From Spongospora subterranea (taxonomy: Eukaryota > Endomyxa > Phytomyxea > Plasmodiophorida > Plasmodiophoridae): DNA of 24,815 bases. The stretch is taken from assembly GCA_900404475.1 (NCBI GenBank), contig OUQQ01000273.1, positions 1 to 24,815 on the forward strand, in the 5' to 3' direction. The translations under genes were made by a program, and so were the position numbers. Shown here piece after piece: positions 22,130-24,815 of this stretch (position 1 is the stretch's first letter; the number at the start of each line of letters is the position of its first letter). Below the pieces are notes generated by a model. It was not told where the DNA came from. It worked only from the letters and a program-made list of their open reading frames with translations, and ran no database searches.

Positions 22130-22540
22130 CATTGCGCGCAACAATGACCACAATGAAAAAGGGGGTTTGATTGTGCCATTTGTGGTCGTACGGGAAAATT
22201 ATGGTTCTAAATGGCGATACAATTATTGACGACTTTCTTACATTCAAAGGAAATTTTTGACTTGGCGTATGGTACCACCGTGTATAAAGTGCAAGAAATC
22301 ATTAGATGAAGAAAACAATAAGGGGTTCAGAGAATTGTTTTATAGAGAAGAGGTTTATGCTATGCTTTCAAGAGCAAAAAATTGTTCGAGTATATACACT
22401 TTGGTTTTTTTTAAAAATTCAAGGGTAAAACTTTCGCTAGTGTATATGACGATGAGATCAAAGTACTTAAGAACTTTTCACAGAAACCGAGTTTGAAGTC
22501 TCATTATTCCCAGTGGCAATGGAAACAGGTGACAGTAATG
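22130..22540 (+). pseudogene. broken SF1-type (Pif1/RecD-like?) helicase fragment
   Basis: Three plus-strand pieces in different frames line up in the order expected for the C-terminal end of a superfamily 1 helicase. Near 22256-22309 is FDLAYGTTVYKVQE, like motif V regions of the form LAYAxTVHKSQG. At about 22314-22408 is FYREEVYAMLSRAKNCSSIY, like motif VI of the form YVALSRAK. At about 22420-22535 is SVYDDEIKVLKNFSQKP. Frame changes fall between them, one beside the T8 run at 22404-22411, so no intact protein can be made. It may be a remnant of a mobile element (Helitron-type or other) or of an integrated plasmid or virus. The source cannot be told from this. Confidence 0.4.
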
Positions 22541-22589
22541 TGAAGGCTATCAAAATTAAATCAAAGAAATTCAATGGGGTAATTGAATG

Positions 22590-22661
22590 CAGCAACACGA
22601 CGTGTTCAGTAACATCTCGGCCCAAACAAAACCAACCTAAACATTTGGATACAAGGTCGTC
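22590..22661 (+). repeat. inverted repeat, left arm (72 bp)
   Basis: This arm begins CAGCAACACGACGTGTTCAG and matches the reverse complement of 22954-23025 along its length, with only a handful of mismatches. Similarity decays gradually for about a dozen bases outward and stops abruptly inward. Confidence 0.85.
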
Positions 22662-22953
22662 GTACCATTCCGTTAATTTTTTTCGTCAATAACTGAAACT
22701 GTAGTTGCGATTTTAACCTGGTGAACAAAAGTCGAGCGTGTCGTGTGGGTTCAGGTCCAACCAACCGGCAGCACTGTGGCTAGTCGCCTACAGTAGACAA
22801 TAAACCAATTGACCTAAAGGGTCCAGATACGATGAACTTGTTGGCAAATCAAAGTATTGTTGTCGTATGCGACCAGCCATGATAATTACCATACTCCATT
22901 ATATATAGGGTGGTGAAAGTATTTGAAAATTGTCTGTTGGTTTTTGCGCACTC

Positions 22954-23025
22954 GATGACCTTGTATTGAAATGTTTAGATTGGTTTTGGTTGGACCGAGA
23001 TGTTACTGAACACGTCGTGTTGCTG
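22954..23025 (-). repeat. inverted repeat, right arm (72 bp)
   Basis: This is the partner of 22590-22661 in opposite orientation, separated by 292 bp. The arm runs directly into sequence (GATATACAGTCGTTTATTGA) and pyrimidine repeats that lead to the Ty3/gypsy coding region. It may therefore be part of that element's 5' long terminal repeat or leader, with the left arm a second, flipped fragment of the same repeat. Confidence 0.85.
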
Positions 23026-23149
23026 TATTTGATTATGTACCGTCCGCAAGCTGCGATATACAGTCGTTTATTGATAAACAACCTCTCTTTAACCGTGCTC
23101 GTTGGAGCCTTACGACGCTACATAGATCTATAAGCAAACCACGTACAAT

Positions 23150-23355
23150 CCCTTCTACTCTTCTTTACTTCAATCATCTCTCCTTCACTGGTTTTCCTCA
23201 ATCAATTCTCTCCTCTTCTACTCTACTTTGATCATCTTTCCTCTTCTACTCTACTTTACTTCAATCATCTTTTCTCTACTCTATTTTAATCATCTTTCCT
23301 CATCTACTCTACTTTAATTCAATCATTTCTCCTCCTCTGTTGTTCTTCAATCAAA
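23150..23355 (+). repeat. imperfect pyrimidine-rich tandem repeat
   Basis: About five to six degenerate copies of a unit near 30-35 bp are seen. The core is TTCAATCATC followed by CTCTTCTACTCTACTTTA. The plus strand is almost free of G over some 200 bp. It lies between the right inverted-repeat arm and the gag-like frame. Confidence 0.75.
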
Positions 23356-23388
23356 TCTAAATTCTTCGAAGCAAACAACCTAGGCAAT

Positions 23389-23908
23389 TTGATTTACTCA
23401 ATTTACTTCAATCAAATTCATCGGTTTACATTTTACCCATCGAGACATTCATTGGACCAAAATGACAGGCACTCAATTATCACATTTGTGACCGATTGGG
23501 ACCGATATAAGAGCGATGTTGCTCGTCTGAATGCCCATGAGCAGGAACGAGCGTTCTCTCCTGTTCCACTCAGGGATTCAATCGAAGTTTCGCTTTTATA
23601 CACAATAGTTGTGTTCGACTTGGACAGGAAAGAATCTGAACTAACATCAATTTCAGACGAAGACCTTTTAGGGCATCTTAAAAAGCATGTTGGCGTATCC
23701 ATAGCCGCCTGTGTAGAGCGCACATCTGTTTTCACTTTTCAAAGTTACAGTTCAATGTTTACGGCGACCCAGCTCGCAGTGTTCACGAAATCTTCGCGCA
23801 GAGTCGTCAAATTATCACAGCGAATGGCTTCACTGAAATATTTTCTCAACATTATGATTTAAAGCGTAAACAAGTCTTCGCCATTGTGAATGCTGTCCAT
23901 CCAAAAAA
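23389..23908 (+). pseudogene. gag-like region, frameshifted
   Basis: The first frame (to about 23740) contains FVTDWDRYKSDV and ISDEDLLGHLKKH, of the kind found in capsid regions of Ty3/gypsy Gag. The second, shifted frame (about 23733-23908) continues with helical sequence including YGDPARSVHEIF and NGFTEIFSQHYDLK and ends at TGA. Gag would form the particle shell and package RNA, but this copy cannot do so as written. Confidence 0.55.
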
Positions 23909-24070
23909 GTGAGTCGATCCTGAATCGACTATCTTTAGACAAATCGAATGTCGGACTAACCTGATATTATTTTACAAGTTCACAGTAACCAGTTTCCGAC
24001 AATTTTATAAAAGCGGTAGTAACGGTGCAGCTGATTTTGCCGAAATACGAAGAATATTTCCTCTAAGTCA

Positions 24071-24403
24071 ATGCGGTCACTCAATTGCTTGCATTGTTCA
24101 GGTCCACATCATGTTCGCCAGTGTCCTACCTGTTCTACGGATCGTGCCACTCGTTTATTATCGGAAATACGACAACGGATGTTCAACAAGCCCAACGATT
24201 TGAAAAGCACTTCTAGTTTCCGTGGATCTGACAGATCAGTGTCACAGAGAAATACCCCATCGGTTTATTTCTCTCCGAGACAACCAGAAGTCAGGATTTT
24301 TATAAAGGACGAAAAACCTCGAATTAATGGCGTGCATTCCAATTTACCCATCGATGATATTTGGAACGTTCCTCACCGAAGCAATCTCATAGTAATCAAC
24401 TGA
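24071..24403 (+). pseudogene. Gag nucleocapsid zinc knuckle segment
   Basis: A CCHC knuckle of spacing C-x2-C-x3-H-x4-C is visible as CLHCSGPHHVRQC at 24086-24124. Serine- and arginine-rich sequence follows. Such knuckles bind element RNA. The segment is in a different frame from both the gag-like region before it and the protease after it. Confidence 0.6.
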
Positions 24404-24408
24404 TCGCA

Positions 24409-24815
24409 AAGCCTATATCAAGAATTTCAAAAGTTTTGATTCAAATACGCGAGCTGATTTATGAATTTCCAACGGCTGCCGATGATGGTGCTGATTTTAC
24501 TATCGTCGGTTCCAATGTTTGGAAACATCTAGCGCCCGCTTCTCCAGATATTTACAAAAACGAGGTTGGCTTTACTTTGGCGGATAGTTCTACAGTCAAG
24601 TCTCATTTTTCCACTTTACTCGATTTACATATTCTACCGTTGTTGGTCCGGTGACAGTCCGTCGTCACCGCGTTTACGTTGTCGAACGGGAAATGCCTGA
24701 AGTCCTAATAGGGCGCCCATTACTGCTGTGCCTCGGAATTGACGTGGAACAGCAGATTTGTGATATTGCGGGCAGTTCTCAACCAGAAGTGTTCGATGTT
24801 CCTCCGTCAAGAACC
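24409..24815 (+). pseudogene. retropepsin-like protease and start of pol, frameshifted
   Basis: The aspartic-protease active-site segment reads DDGADFTIVGSNVW (24481 onward), in place of the usual DSGA or DTGA. A one-base frame change at about 24640 is followed by the protease C-terminal part, with VLIGRPLLLCLGID (of the common ILGxxxLxxxG type) near 24700-24744, and then continues past the window edge. Confidence 0.6.

Larger units (their letters stand above)
22930..23388 (+). repeat. possible 5' LTR/leader of the Ty3/gypsy element
   Basis: The position directly upstream of the gag-like region, the absence of genes and the presence of part of this sequence in inverted form nearby suggest repeat DNA of an LTR or untranslated leader. 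I could not find a tRNA-type primer binding site or exact TG...CA borders, so the limits are arbitrary. A second copy of the LTR would lie beyond the window. Confidence 0.3.
23389..24815 (+). mobile_element. decayed Ty3/gypsy-type LTR retrotransposon, 5' part
   Basis: A gag-like frame, a zinc knuckle, a retropepsin-like protease and further pol-like sequence follow one another on the plus strand, as in Metaviridae gag-pol. The element is cut by the right edge, so reverse transcriptase and integrase are not visible. The frame changes inside gag (about 23735-23790), gag ends at a TGA (23906-23908), and the frame changes again before the knuckle, before the protease and once more near 24640. No in-frame ATG opens the first part. 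This copy is therefore a relic. It lies at the end of the gene-poor stretch beginning at 21.3 kb. Confidence 0.75.

Noticed and set aside
1..24815. CRISPR arrays, bacterial operons, tRNA or rRNA genes
   Set aside because: None was seen. Spliced eukaryotic genes fill the window and no regular spacer-repeat pattern or cloverleaf was recognised by eye.

Overview
This window looks like nuclear DNA of a small-genome eukaryote. Its genes are split by many short introns, mostly about 46-73 bp with GT...AG ends and donors such as GTATGT, GTAAGT and GTATAAGT. Gene spacing is tight, and AATAAA signals lie close to some stop codons. Two genes, a kinesin-4 and a protein with an axonemal dynein light chain (p28-type) domain, suggest an organism that builds a flagellum. 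A nucleoplasmin-like FKBP, a heterotrimeric G-alpha and a Ty3/gypsy element would fit a zoosporic fungus or a related flagellated lineage. The taxonomy is inference.

Layout: 1-1160 holds weak minus-strand coding fragments. 1162-5788 (minus) is a complete kinesin-4 in many exons, with a coiled-coil tail and a C-terminal p25-alpha-like motif. 5982-7485 (plus) is an unrecognised multi-exon gene. 7514-8611 (minus) is a five-exon ankyrin protein with a possible N-myristoylation start. 9136-11296 (plus) is an unrecognised helical, HEAT-like protein. 11835-13412 (plus) is a divergent G-alpha whose P-loop is not canonical. 13558-17503 (minus) is an eight-exon gene of about 1183 residues with a p28-type domain, a long disordered middle, a helical module and EF-hand-like elements. 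17671-18831 (minus) is an intronless NPL-FKBP prolyl isomerase. It is divergent, across 230 bp, from a three-exon UTP4/cirhin homologue at 19062-21297 (plus).

From 21.3 kb onward the window changes to gene-poor, AT-rich DNA with mobile-element debris: a broken SF1-type helicase fragment, a 72-bp inverted repeat, a pyrimidine-rich tandem repeat, and the start of a decayed Ty3/gypsy element that runs off the right edge.

Functional themes are flagellar or microtubule proteins (kinesin-4, p28-domain protein), signalling (G-alpha; possibly the lipid-anchored ankyrin protein) and nucleolar ribosome biogenesis (FKBP and UTP4 sharing one promoter region). The strongest oddities are the degenerate P-loop in an otherwise well-kept G-alpha, the p28 plus EF-hand architecture, and the p25-alpha-like tail on a kinesin. 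All exon models were read by eye. Those for the ankyrin, p28-domain, UTP4 and kinesin-motor regions are phase-consistent throughout; the others have uncertain junctions, which are stated.
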